A DNA stretch of 64,000 nucleotides from contig JAGVRJ010000006.1 in NCBI GenBank assembly GCA_019059635.1, positions 1,302,001-1,366,000 on the forward strand. Reading direction: 5' to 3'. Source of the DNA: Proales similis. Taxonomy: Eukaryota; Rotifera; Eurotatoria; Ploima; Proalidae. A model generated the notes under the pieces. That model saw only the letters and a program-made list of their open reading frames with translations. It ran no database searches and was not told where the DNA came from. The stretch's first letter is position 1. Each line of letters starts with the position of its first letter. A program made the translations under genes and the position numbers. Below are positions 32,756 to 44,000 of this stretch, one piece after another.

Positions 32756-35137
32756 TCAAACGGAAAGCGAGACAAAGCTCGTGTAGCGCGATATGTTACG
32801 CTTGAGTATCTCCGACACAGGTCCGAGAACGCGTTCGAATCGCTGTCGGTCGAGTTTGACGCATTTTAGCGGCCCTTTGGCAATCACAGTGGCAGCGCGC
32901 GGTCTGTCGAGCAAAAGTGCAATCTCGCCAAAGTAGTCGGATGAGCCAAGTCGACCGACTTCTTCAGGCTCTTCGTTGTCGCCCCTTTTCTGAAGGACGA
33001 CCGCATTGCCCTCGATGATTATGTAGAAATCCTCTCCGTGCTCTCCTTGAACCACAATCTTCTCACCATCCTCGAACTGAATCGGCTCAAGTGAGTCGGC
33101 CACAGTCAAACGTTCCCATTTGTCGAGCGACTCCAGGATAGACACTTTGCTCAAAAACTCTTGATACATCTCACGCTTGCGGATGGTGCTGCCCATCAAA
33201 ATTCTCCTATACGTGTCGCGATCGATCGCCCACAGCTTGACGTCCGATTTCGCCTTCACAGTGGCCGCTCTGAGTTGTCCGTAAATTAGGGCCAGCTCGC
33301 CGAAGCTTCCTCCGTCACTGATTGTGGTCACCAATTCATTGTTCACGTAGACGGCCACTTCGCCTGTATCGATAATGTAAAAGTTGTCGCCCTCGTCGCC
33401 TTGTTTAATGATCGTCTCGCCGGCGCAGTGGATGACCGGGAACATGGCATCGAATATGTCGCTCCTTTCATTGTCGTCCAGATGGGCAAAGAGTATGTTT
33501 TTGGAAATGGCTCTTGACAACGCCGCCATGGTCTTGTAGTCCTTAGGCACCACTTTCTTCACATACGAAGTTGCATCCTCTTCAGTAAAGGGCTCTGCAC
33601 TCACGGCGCCCCTTCTTGACTTTCCTATGGTCCTTGGCGGCGGCAGCATGCCTGGGCCTTCATCCAAGTCTTCGTTACTTGCTCTTTCATAATCTTCGCT
33701 TGAGCGCGTGCCGTTCGTCTCCGGCTGCGGCTGGTAAATATGCCCATTCGGCTTGTCGAAGCGACTCGGTTTGCCGTTCGAGTGATGTCCGATTGCTGAC
33801 ATGTTGGCCACATTTTGTTCCTTTGAATGGAAAAATTGCCGATTAGACGAATTCTGAAGACACGCATCGAGCTCAAGTAAACAAAGAGCAGAGAAAGCAA
33901 CTAAATTGGTCAAATCGTGGCAGATTAGCAGCTACAGTTAGAGAAAAAACTATTTAAAACCTAAATAAACAACTAAGAGAAACTAGAAAATCAAATTAGA
34001 TCGCGGTGAGAAAGGTCTGAAAGAAAACTAACAAAAAGAAAATCTAGTTCTAAGCTCAGATAGGATATAATCGATTTGAGTTACGTTCAACAGCTGCTGT
34101 ATGTTAGAAATGTTCGAATTTAGCTCGGGGTTAGACTCCACGTCGGCTGCAATCTAATTCACGTATTTTGTTTTAGTAAAAAATGAGCAAAAAAAGAAAG
34201 CAAGCGGTTGTGACAAAGTTAAAAGTGAGAAAAGCTAAATGAACGAGCGAGCTCGTAGATAGACAAAGATGAAAAGAAGAAATAGAGAGAAAGCCGGGGA
34301 GATGAGATTGAGGACAAGTTCAGAAATAGCCGGGTGTCTGGTGCATAGATACCGTAAAGCTCGGATAGTCGACGCATCGTTCAATCGGATAGAAGCTTAT
34401 CTCACTCCAATTGGGGCGGTAGACGCCCAGTTTCAGGCCAAAGAAACGATTGAGTTCACATCTCGGACTGGCCGTCGATTCCAAAGAATATGAAGAGTTG
34501 CCCATGTTGAAGTTGTGCTCTTTTCTTGAGTGGGTCGATGGCTCGATGTGAATAGTAATTCTTTATCATATGTGGCTTTTGATATTCTTTAACTCGGCCA
34601 CTTTTATTTGTCTGAACGGACGTCAACTCACTGAATAGAGAATGAGAAGAATGTTGAATGAGGCCGACGACGATGATGACGGTGGTGGTGATGGTGGATT
34701 AGTTCTAGTTTAAGCAACGGAAGGAAGGAAAAGCGCAGAAGAGAGAGAGAGAGCAGTGAGAAGAGGTGGACGTCATTTGGAAAAGTCGAGATTAAAGCAA
34801 ACGAGTGAATTCAAGCTTGTGAGCCAGCCAGAGTTTGCACACGAGCTGGCCAGTGAACAAACGAACGGACGAACGACCGAGCAACCAGCCAAGCGGATGC
34901 TTTTTTAAATGAATCGATGAATAGATGGAAAAGTACCTTTTCGAGTTTGTCGAAATGCTGCTTCAGAAATGAGATCGGATGCTCTGGCTTTTTGAGACAC
35001 AGCTGTACAATGCAGTCTTTGAGCAGCTCCTTGATGTTGTGCTTTGTCACATACGCCTCGCATTCCTTGAGCGTCTGCTCCTCGTTCGCATGTGAGCCGT
35101 TTGAACGAGCCGAGAACTTGAGCAAATTTGGATCCAT
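32756..35137 (-). CDS. cAMP-dependent protein kinase type I regulatory subunit
   Basis: Two coding exons on the minus strand (35137-34937 and 33820-32756) encode 421 residues; animal RI is about 380. Exon 1 carries the dimerisation/docking domain ([20 protein letters not shown]), which binds AKAPs. After a longer-than-usual linker comes the pseudosubstrate inhibitor site [10 protein letters not shown]. Ala at the phospho-acceptor position makes it type I. Two cyclic-nucleotide domains follow, each with a phosphate-binding cassette: [20 protein letters not shown] and [20 protein letters not shown]. The key Glu and Arg are intact in both. The end [12 protein letters not shown] is the conserved RI terminus. 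The subunit holds the catalytic subunit inactive until cAMP binds. The 1116-nt intron lies between docking domain and linker, so alternative first exons are possible. Confidence 0.95.
33821..34936 (-). other. Intron of PKA-R
   Basis: A 1116-nt phase-0 intron. It contains a GA run at about 34741-34755 and a GAT/GGT-rich patch near 34668-34698. I see no coding exon. Open frames next to exon 2 (to 33913) are intronic extensions beyond the CATTCAAAG acceptor. Confidence 0.6.
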
Positions 35138-35340
35138 CCTACTACTTGTCCTGCCTTGTCTATATCTAAAGAGTGTGTTGTTGTTTAAATCGTCTCCTTT
35201 GATTAACAAGCTGACTCGGTCCGTTTTGCTCTGAGCGTTTATCGGTCGGCATTCGTTGGCCAAGCGATAAAGCCACAAGAAAAACAAGCACAAAAACAAC
35301 AACAAGCTCAAAATCAACAACGGACTCTCCTAAACATATC

Positions 35341-35390
35341 CGCACACACACACTCACAAACACACACACACACACACACATACACTCACA
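35341..35390. repeat. CA/TG microsatellite
   Basis: About 50 bases of CA repeats with a few interruptions (TCA, AAA, TA), about 200 bases upstream of the PKA-R start codon. Confidence 0.8.
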
Positions 35391-35598
35391 CAAGTAGTAG
35401 ACACATGCACAAACGTTCATCTCTATTCATCTCATCTTATTGCTGACCCATTTAGCAAGCAGGCTCCTCAAGCTATCAAGCGTGAACGCACATCCGCGCG
35501 TTTATTCCTCTCTCGGTTCTAAATTTGCATGAGCATATATTATTTAGCCGGGCATGAGGCGAATAATGAATCGCTAGAATATAATTTATCGCAAACAG

Positions 35599-35614
35599 GG
35601 GAGAGAGAGAGAGA
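35599..35614. repeat. GA dinucleotide repeat
   Basis: A short pure GA tract in the gene-poor region. Confidence 0.6.
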
Positions 35615-37738
35615 AAAGAGCAGAGCAAAGTGTCGGCGGTGCCGGCGGCCTATGTGAATCCTGATCGGACTAAACGCCGCTCAGATCGGAAGTGAGCGGG
35701 ACATGAAGCATAATGAACGTCGAAAATAAAGTTTGACTCTGCGCCGGCCTCACCGTTCCCATAGTTTTCTGCTTTCTTCTCGCTCTCGGGCTTGCAGTTG
35801 ACAGACAAAGCTAATAAAACAATTGAGTTGTTGGGCCTCGCTTGAAACGGTTCACAGAGGGTCAACTGAGCCCGAACAGGGTCGCGCACGCATGCCTAAG
35901 GCCCCGTTGCTACGTGCTCGCGTATAAATCGTTTTCAAATGGTACAAACGTGAGCGATGTGTGGCGTTCTTGTATTTTTTTTTCTTATTGTTTTTGTTGA
36001 TCATGTTGCTTGCCCATGTCTAATCGTTGTTTACCAAGCTCCCAAATTAACGAGCACAGCGCAGCCAAGTTGAAACATAAATAGAAAGAGGCTTGCCTTC
36101 TAAACTAATTTGCCTAGTTGCCGAATAGTAGCTAAAATAAAATAGATTCTGATGCAGTAGCAATGACTTGAAAGCGGTGTGTGTATGTTTGTGCGTCAGT
36201 GTGTTCGCTTCAACCGCCCTTAGACTCGGCGCGCTTAAAGCAGAAAAAAAAACGTTTGAAAGAAAGAAGATTAATTGAATTGGAGAACTATTTTCTCTTG
36301 CTATTCTCCCTTCTCTCTCTCTCTCTGTGGCTTTCAAACATTCTCCCTGGTGGCTTGAACCTGCTTGCTAAGAGTCGAATGAAGAAATTTGTCGATCGTG
36401 AACGCTCGGCTCGCTTCAATACCAACTGCGCTATTGAAGGATTATGTTTGCCGCAAAGAAGCCGAATTAGACTTGGCAAATGGCGCCTTAACTGACGCGC
36501 ATGTGACGTAAATTATGTGAAAGCTTTGCGATTCAAAATCAATGAGCATAGTTCGGCAGCTCTCACTCGTCCGATCGATTGCTGCTTCTGCTGCTGCCGC
36601 CGCTGCATTAACTTGAGCGCCCATAACAATGCACATGAATAATCATCCATTCTAGCACATGCACGAATAGAACAACTCAATTGAAACGGACGCTCAAGCG
36701 CTCAAGCGGCTGCCAGTCAGCTCGAGTCGACCTTAGCAAAATGATGAAAGAAATTGATGAGAAAGCCTTGCCGCCACTCTCGACGTCTGATAAATGACCG
36801 ACAGACCGAGCTCAGTCAAGCAGATAACAAATGTTTAAGAATGAGCTGAAACTCAAGAGAGGTCGGATAAGCGCCGCATGTGCTAAGGCGAACCGCTTGC
36901 GACCTAGTTGAGATCTAGCCTAAATTGAGAACGATTTCTGACATTTCACTGCAAATAACGAAAATCATTTGCTCTTTAAATTATCCGCGTCTGTAAGGGC
37001 TTGTACGGACACACCATGGCTCTAAATGCAATCTGAGTCGGTCAAGGCCGAGTGTTTTGCTATTAATACACTTTCGGCTAAAACGCCCGCCTGTTGAATG
37101 CGGAGGGAAACTAGGCTTGGTAAGCTTATGGCTAGTCATCAAACAATCCAGGTTCTAATGGGAATGTTTGGTGGCTGATATAGCAGGATTGGTCTAGGCT
37201 GAGTCTAATGCTTCTCCTACCCTTGAAATAGAATTTTCAGGCAAAACTGCGTTCAAGCCGCTTGAATTGCCAAGTTGAAACCAAGAGCTGAGTGGAACAG
37301 ATTGAACTTATTTGAGCCTCCAAATCGCACAAGCAGACGCATGCAGAGATCGCGGATCGAATGAATACCCCTGACCGCGTCCGTTTGCACTCGGCATAGA
37401 CCAGCGTGAATGCAGGGCCAAGAAGCTCTTGTTGTTGTTGTTTGGCTTTAGGTTGTTGGGGTTGGGCCTCATAATTCGGATATCACAATGCGAATAGGCG
37501 CTTTTGTTCAATCTTGCCTAATATGCCGAGCACCTAATTGATCTTATCAAGCTCAGATTCAACCGATCCATTACCCGTTCTAGACTGAGCCTCGTTCATT
37601 TTCATCAATTAAAAATCCATCGGCATTCTGGTTAATCACACTCTGGTCCAAACACACACGCACACACTCGTGCAATGGCCTGGCCCGACCGAATAGGCCA
37701 TCTTGGGCAAAAATAGCGTGAGTTCTACCCGGATAGAG

Positions 37739-38048
37739 TTAATTTAAATAAAAGCTCTCAAATAAATTATTGGTTTCCAATAAAACAGTTCTCAATCTGG
37801 CTTCTGAATGGTCTCTCAAGAGACGTTCCGCTTCCTCGCCTTCCGCTCATTAATCCCAGTAGGACACTTTCAGAGGCGAATAATTGTACGGTTAGTTATG
37901 CATTTATGCACACCTGGGGTCAGGTGGACAATGGCGAGCAGAAAGACGTTCGCAGCGCGGCTCTCTTCCAATTGTTTTATTCGGATGGCTCAGTCAGTGT
38001 GCGGCGATCATTCGACTTAAGCGATGGAACGAATCAAGCTCTTAATTA
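37739..38048 (+). other. Open frame overlapping the start of the next ORF
   Basis: A frame without stops runs for about 100 codons and ends at TAA 38046-38048. It overlaps the first 25 bases of the next ORF in another frame. Its 3' half has coding-like composition (for example HTWGQVDNGEQKDVRSAALF and QLFYSDGSVSVRRSFDLSDG). The first in-frame ATG leaves only about 45 codons. It may be an exon of the same or another gene, or chance. No family is recognised. Confidence 0.3.
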
Positions 38049-39037
38049 ACGATCAGCCGATCGAGCTCAAGTCGCCTTCAATTCAAACATGCAAGCCGCT
38101 GGGAACCACCAAGGTGCCGTACATAATTCAAAACGGCAAAATCTACCAGCTCACCTCAAACAATCAACTGGTCTCGACTGATTCGATTGAAATAAATAAT
38201 GAAGCGGCGCTCGCAGAAGCAAAGGTCGGATCGAACTGCATTCGAGTAGACAACTCGAAGCTTGTCTCGCTTAAAAACGGCACAAACAAGATACTGATCA
38301 GACCGAGTCCTGTGCAGGAAATTAGCAAGCAAGCAGTTTGCTCGCACCATTCGAGCGCCTCAGACTCGACCAGAACAGCTGCCGAGCAATCGGTGAGAGC
38401 ATCATCGACGAGCGAAGCCAGGCCTCGCAGTGCCCACCACATAACGCCCGTGGTTTCCAAAGTCAGACAGAGAGAGGACAGAATCACTCTAGACACGCTG
38501 AACGCATTAAACGAGCTATTTTATCCAGATTCGCGTCTTCTGGCTCCTCTGCTTAAAAGCAAAGGAGATGCCGAGTCGATTGAAGTAAACGGCGCAAGTC
38601 TCACTTATCAATTTGCCAGCATCGGTAGTGAAGAGCATCTCATATTCGACAATCAAGCGTCCTTAACCGATTTGGTTGGACAACTTGACAGAATGGCAAA
38701 CGCGGCCTGTCAGGCTTCGACCAAACTCGACAAGCCGGCTGTCATACCCGGATTCCTGATTGTTGGCGAGGACAAGATAAACGGCGTGAAAGAAATTCTT
38801 CGCAAGGAAGGAGTGGAGGCGATGAGCTTCAAGACATGCGTCAACTCTGACGAGCAAATCGACACGCCCGACATTGATTTTCTATCTAATTTAGAGTTTA
38901 CTTCTAGTTCCAGTCTATATTCATTTAAGAACGATTCAATTCACGATTGCGACGAACCAATCAGCCATAAGGCGATTATCAAACGCCTGACAGATCCGAT
39001 TGAGAATCCGAATGCCAAACGAGTCCGGCTTGGCTGA
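38024..39037 (+). CDS. Unrecognised protein with possible nuclear localisation signal
   Basis: A single exon of 337 residues. The N-terminal part (VPYIIQNGKIYQLTSNNQLV) is followed by a Ser/Ala/Arg-rich linker. A more structured region holds LDTLNALNELFYPDSRLLAP and SLTDLVGQLDRMANAACQAS. The C-terminal tail is Ser-rich and ends PNAKRVRLG, a candidate nuclear localisation signal. There are no membrane segments and no zinc-finger or homeodomain patterns. Length, clean frame and neighbour spacing (433 bases before PPP6C) support a real gene. An acceptor-like ATTCGACTTAAG directly precedes the ATG, so an upstream exon or trans-splice site is possible. I do not recognise a family. Confidence 0.55.
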   Translation: MERIKLLINDQPIELKSPSIQTCKPLGTTKVPYIIQNGKIYQLTSNNQLVSTDSIEINNEAALAEAKVGSNCIRVDNSKLVSLKNGTNKILIRPSPVQEISKQAVCSHHSSASDSTRTAAEQSVRASSTSEARPRSAHHITPVVSKVRQREDRITLDTLNALNELFYPDSRLLAPLLKSKGDAESIEVNGASLTYQFASIGSEEHLIFDNQASLTDLVGQLDRMANAACQASTKLDKPAVIPGFLIVGEDKINGVKEILRKEGVEAMSFKTCVNSDEQIDTPDIDFLSNLEFTSSSSLYSFKNDSIHDCDEPISHKAIIKRLTDPIENPNAKRVRLG

Positions 39038-39470
39038 CTTGAGACTTTTGAATTTTAGATACTGCTTTTTTGTTGTTTTTCTATTATATTGACTAACTAA
39101 GACTCCTTGATTTTGTTAATTGTTTGCATAAGACTGTATTTTTAGAATCGCAACTGACGCTTAAATTAAGGCGATAAACTCCAGCGAAAAAGTTATTTTG
39201 CCTTTTGCAAGTCTATCGAAACTGAGTGCGGTCGAAAAAAATCGGTTGAAGGACGGGGTCTGGGATGCGTCGGGGACGCTGATCGTCTGACTGATGACTA
39301 AGCGTGCGAGTGTGTCGTCAGCATAAGACAGCATAACTCAACATGATTTAATGTAATAATGCACATAGACTGCGACTGCTTTATTAAGCCGAAACGAGAC
39401 GGTTGAAATTCGTTCATTTGACATCGGTGCAAATAAATTTCGATTGAGGCTTGAATGATACGCGCCGATT
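39038..39470. other. Spacer upstream of PPP6C
   Basis: A 433-base gap with no open frame of note. It must contain the 3' end of the preceding gene and the PPP6C promoter. I see no canonical AATAAA in the first 200 bases. Confidence 0.45.
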
Positions 39471-40391
39471 ATGGGGGCCGACGCAGACTTGGACAAATGG
39501 ATAGAGTGGACTCGCGACTGTAAATACCTGCCTGAGAACGACCTGAAGAAATTGTGCGAGATCGTCATTGAGTATCTAATTGAAGAATCCAATGTGCAGC
39601 CGGTGAGCACACCGGTCACCGTGTGCGGCGACATACACGGCCAGTACTACGACCTGCAAGAGCTGTTCAGAACGGGCGGCTATCCGGCCGACACGAACTA
39701 CATATTCATGGGCGATTTTGTCGACCGCGGACACTACAGTCTGGAGACACTGACACAGCTGTTGCTCTTCAAAGCCAAGTACCCGTCTAAAATGACTCTA
39801 CTGCGCGGTAATCACGAATCACGACAAATCACTCAAGTCTACGGCTTTTACGACGAGTGCTTGACCAAATACGGAAACGCCAATCCGTGGAAGTATTGCT
39901 GCGAAGTGTTTGACTTTATGACGGTCGGAGCACTCATCGACGAACGAATACTGTGCATTCACGGTGGCCTGTCGCCCGAGATCAGGACGCTCGACCAAAT
40001 AAGACTTATCGAACGAAATCAGGAAATACCGAGCAAAGGCGCCTTCTGCGATCTAGTCTGGTCCGATCCGGAGGAAATCGATTCGTGGGCAGTGTCTCCG
40101 CGCGGCGCTGGCTGGCTGTTCGGCGCCAAAGTGGTTGACGAATTCTGTGACATAAACGGCCTCGATCTAATCTGCCGCGCTCACCAACTTGTCCAAGAAG
40201 GCTACAAATACTGGTTCGATGAGAAACTTGTCACCGTTTGGTCGGCGCCTAATTACTGCTATCGTTGTGGCAACGTGGCCGCCATTCTTTCGTTCGCCGA
40301 CGCCTCCTCAAGAGAGGCGAAAATTTTCAACGCGGTTCCAGGAGACGCCCGCACCGTTCCGCCAAAGGTGGTCACACCCTACTTTTTGTGA
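39471..40391 (+). CDS. PPP6C: Serine/threonine protein phosphatase 6 catalytic subunit
   Basis: A single exon of 306 residues, about the same length as human PPP6C (305). The PPP-family metal and catalytic motifs are all present: [27 protein letters not shown] and the later His-containing blocks ([17 protein letters not shown]). PP6 assignment rests on the N-terminal [46 protein letters not shown] and the C-terminal TPYFL, whose terminal Leu is methylated in PP2A-like enzymes. PP6 acts with SAPS and ankyrin subunits on Aurora A, DNA-PK and NF-kB signalling. One odd residue: [12 protein letters not shown] has His where the family has Tyr (RGYYS). Single-exon structure is shared with several neighbours. 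Confidence 0.95.
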   Translation: MGADADLDKWIEWTRDCKYLPENDLKKLCEIVIEYLIEESNVQPVSTPVTVCGDIHGQYYDLQELFRTGGYPADTNYIFMGDFVDRGHYSLETLTQLLLFKAKYPSKMTLLRGNHESRQITQVYGFYDECLTKYGNANPWKYCCEVFDFMTVGALIDERILCIHGGLSPEIRTLDQIRLIERNQEIPSKGAFCDLVWSDPEEIDSWAVSPRGAGWLFGAKVVDEFCDINGLDLICRAHQLVQEGYKYWFDEKLVTVWSAPNYCYRCGNVAAILSFADASSREAKIFNAVPGDARTVPPKVVTPYFL

Positions 40392-40746
40392 ATTGCGATC
40401 GTTGTTTTGAAATTCGTCGTCAGCTTTTAACAAAAGCACAAACTAAATTCGCCCTCTTTGTCTAATAATCTGAAATTTTCTCACAATTTGTCTCTCAATC
40501 GTGGCTCTTTCGTTTCGCTTCAGCTCTTGTCCTCACTTTCAGCTATTTTCAATTCTTCTCCAACTCCCTCCCCTCTACATTTCTCTCTCTCTCTCTGTCC
40601 CTGTATCTCTCTCTTACTTTCTCTACCTACTATGTGCCAATGTGTCAGTGGTTTTTCGCTCTGTTCCTACCCCCACAGCCTTCATTCACGTCTTAAACAA
40701 ACACAAGCAAACAATCGTAGACCCTGTGATCATCATATCTCTATTA

Positions 40747-40752
40747 AATAAA
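40747..40752 (+). terminator. Poly(A) signal of PPP6C
   Basis: AATAAA followed by an A-rich run, about 360 bases after the stop. The 3' UTR before it is CT-rich (40574-40624). Confidence 0.5.
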
Positions 40753-41095
40753 AAAAAAATTGCTCGAATAACAAAAGCCTAAAATAATTCAAAATAAAAG
40801 AAAAAAAGAACGAACTAAAGAGAGCTCAGCTCAATTTTCTTGCCGCCGGCTTCAACATTCCCATTTCCATGTCAATTAACTCTTTTAGCAAAATAGACTA
40901 CATTAGACTTGTGCCAACTCGTCTGCTCAAATTGCTCCAATTTCAACTGGTCTCAAATTGAGTTCAAATCAAGAGCTAATTAGACTTCGTAGTTGAACGA
41001 GTCGGCTTCTCTTGAGGCGTTTTAGACCACCGCCGACAGACTTGTAAACAGATTCATTGATTTTCAAAGCTGCTATGCAGTCGTGAGTGTCAAGC
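40753..41095. other. Spacer upstream of the divergent cadherin
   Basis: About 340 bases with no gene. It presumably contains the promoter of the cadherin gene. No repeat or motif stands out. Confidence 0.4.
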
Positions 41096-44000
41096 ATGCA
41101 CATTTGGCTCTTGTTCGCAGTACTTGCTCATTTTGCCAGCGCTCGCCACGGCCTCGTCCAAAGATTTCCGCCCACGTTCAGTGACGAGACAAAGCGAAAT
41201 GCGGAAAACCTCGTTTTGTATGAACACCTACCTCTGAAGACAGGCAAGCTCAACGATTAGATGGTTATTATTTGATTCAATCGATTGAATATGTTTTAAT
41301 GAAGAGATAATAAGAGCGAACGGCAGCACATACGCTCAAGCGTTGCCGTTGACCTACAATCTCATCGATCCAAGCGGATTCTTCGCGATTGAATCCCGCA
41401 CAGGCCAAGTGACTCTGCACCGGGCTCTGGATGGACTGGTATCATCACGTCGTTTTTAGCCTTCCTTTCTATTCTATTTCACAAATCGAAAGCAGCGAAA
41501 GTATTCATTCACAATTGTGGCCTCTGACTCGGCGCCCGTGCCCCTCAACCAATCGGTGAGTTATTCCATCCGCCTTGATTTCATTTGCCATAAATTGATT
41601 TCAATTTGCTAGACATATCTGACTGCGAATGTAATCGTGGTCACAGCTCGTTCCTACAAGCCAGAGTTTTTGAACGAGTCCGACTATCATGTTCAAGTGT
41701 TCGATGTAAACTGCAAGCAAAAGCCGAACCAAGAAAAAAATGTTAAAACCTCTGATTTTAAGTCACTGGTCTCAGTCGGTTCCATAGTATTCGACCGGAT
41801 CATGATCAACGACCGAAATGCCGGCCAGTTCGGAGTTCTTTCAATCAACTGCGTTTCTGATCGTCAAACCGTAATTCTCTTGCCTGCCTGCTTGCCTGCA
41901 TTCTACATTAATGAGAATTCAATCAGCAAAACGCAGACGCCTGCGAATACTTTGAGCCAAATCTTCAAATGGTCGAGCTCGGCCTGTACAAATCATTTAT
42001 TCGACTGATGAGGCCGTTGACGAACAGCTCGATAAGGAATTTCGTCCTTACCATTCAAGTGCAGGTTGGAAGATGAAAGAGTTTGATTCAAACAGTTGAT
42101 TGAATATCGAGCACTTTTAAGATCGAGGCCGGAAGCCAGAGTTTAGCTGCCAAAACTCGACTTTTGATTGAAGTCTTGAGATTGGATCAAGCGCAACCAT
42201 CGTTCAGCCAATCTGTTTACTTTGCCAAAACTCAAACAGTGCCTTCCGAAGTAACTCTCTATTTAATTCTAATTGCAAGCTTGAATCCTTGCAAAACATC
42301 TGTCAAAGCTTCAACTTCTCGAGACTTTGGAGGTGAAAAACGTCCCGTTCAGTTCGAATGTGAGCTTCCTGCTATCAGGTAAGATTACAACGACTGATTT
42401 AACTCTGTAAACTTGAGCTATTCGATCAAGGAGACACTAGTCTGATAAGGCTAGCTCCAGAGAGTCTCGAATGCGTCTCCCAAACGTGTCGTATTGAGCT
42501 CTATCGAAGTGCCGAGTTTGCTCGTCCCCAGCAGCTCTCCACTGAGGTTTTGTTTTCTTTCTCCGGCAGTCTAAAGCCGGTGAGAGCTAAGCTCTATCTG
42601 ATCGTTGAGCATTCAAAAAAGCCACTCAACGCTCCAAGAATAGAACTCAAGTCAGACGAGTTTTTAATCAGCGAATTCACTCGGCCGAACGGCTTGATCA
42701 AAAACGTCTCTATTCTAACTGTGGACGAGAACACTCAGTCTCAGTTTGAGTCGGGGTTCAATCTTCAAGTGACCAATGTGGACGGCACGGCAAGCATTTT
42801 TGAAATAGAGCCGAGCTATGGCGAAGGAGTGCTCGTCTCAGCTCTTCGCCTGCGACCTGATGTTCACTTGGATTTTGAAGCCGGACCGAACAGGTTCGAT
42901 CTAACGGTGCGCATCCATTAAATTCCAGCTTCTAGTTCGAGCAGTCTTTAATGAGTCAATCAACTCAGGTGGTGGCCACAAGTCGTTTCGATCCGAGTTT
43001 GGTATCAAAGAGAAATTTTGTGCTCAAACTCAAAGACGAGAACGAGTTCGCACCCGTGTTTGAAGCTTCGTTGTATTCGGCTGTCTTGAACGATCCGTTG
43101 GCCATCTTGCCGGGCTCGATTGTGGCCAAAGTGAAAGCGACCGACCACGACGCGTCCGACACCGAGCTTTCTTATCAAATCTCAGAGCCACATGAAAGAA
43201 AGTGAGCTTGAAAAAAAAATCCGCTTCTGTGCAAGTTCGGGCCGCTCATTGAAACTTTTCAGCTTCTACATTGACAAGAATGGATGCATTCGGCTGAAGC
43301 GTAGCTTCATCAACCAAATCGATTTCTGGCCTGTTTTGAATTTGACCGTAGGCGCGTTAGATCGAGGAGGACTAAGCGGTTTTACTTCAGTGGAATTGTA
43401 TCTGAACTCGACCGATTCAGGCTACCAAAGCTCAACGCTGTCCGAATGCAATCTACTCGGAGCCAGCTCGTACGTGAATGAGAAAGACTTTGTCGATCTT
43501 AGTCCGCCGCTTTTCATCGAGGTTGCTCATTTTCACCTACTTCTTGTTAAACCCTTAACAACACGTTTTCCTGATAAAAGGTCCTTTCCTCGCTGCCAAT
43601 CGAGTTTCAACTTTTACGCACAATTCCCGATCTGCATTACGTCTATGTCGATGCAGTCACCGGTCGAGTGTTATTGACACAACCTCTTCCCGAATCGTTC
43701 AGGAAGCTAGAGCGGATAATCGTTCAAGTCAAAGTGTTGGAGAAACTTCCCCTAAGCAAGAGTGGCCCTGTATACATTGGCTCTATAATTTGCTCGGCCA
43801 CCATCTACTTGGCCAGTAATTTAGCGCAGGCCGAGAACGTGAACAGACCGGCTTTTCTCCGAACTTACTCACTTGCGCTTGATTCTGGCCTGGTCCGCTC
43901 AAATGGTCTCATAGCAAAAGTGGAGGCGTATAGTAAAAGTCTTAGAAAGGAAGGAGACATTTTCTACAGCTTAGTGAGCGAGAGAGACCAACTCAAGTTC

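Larger units (their letters stand above)
35138..38023. other. Longest gene-poor stretch of the window
   Basis: About 2.9 kb between PKA-R and the next recognisable ORF. It contains a CA microsatellite (35341-35390), a GA repeat (35599-35614), a CTG/GCC-rich patch (36583-36602) and many T/A tracts. The first part should be the PKA-R promoter. A frame on the plus strand is open from about 37739 to 38048 (see the feature below and findings). Otherwise I see no gene. Confidence 0.45.

Noticed and set aside
33821-33913. Upstream extension of the PKA-R second exon
   Set aside because: Splicing exon 1 (docking domain) to 33820 gives the known PKA-R continuity in phase; the extension is intron.
35341-35390. 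CRISPR-like or satellite array
   Set aside because: It is a simple CA microsatellite without spacers; CRISPR is not expected in a eukaryotic nuclear genome.
36181-36495. Plus-strand open frame in the gene-poor region
   Set aside because: It starts in a GT repeat and continues through a T/CT-rich tract; the composition is not protein-like.
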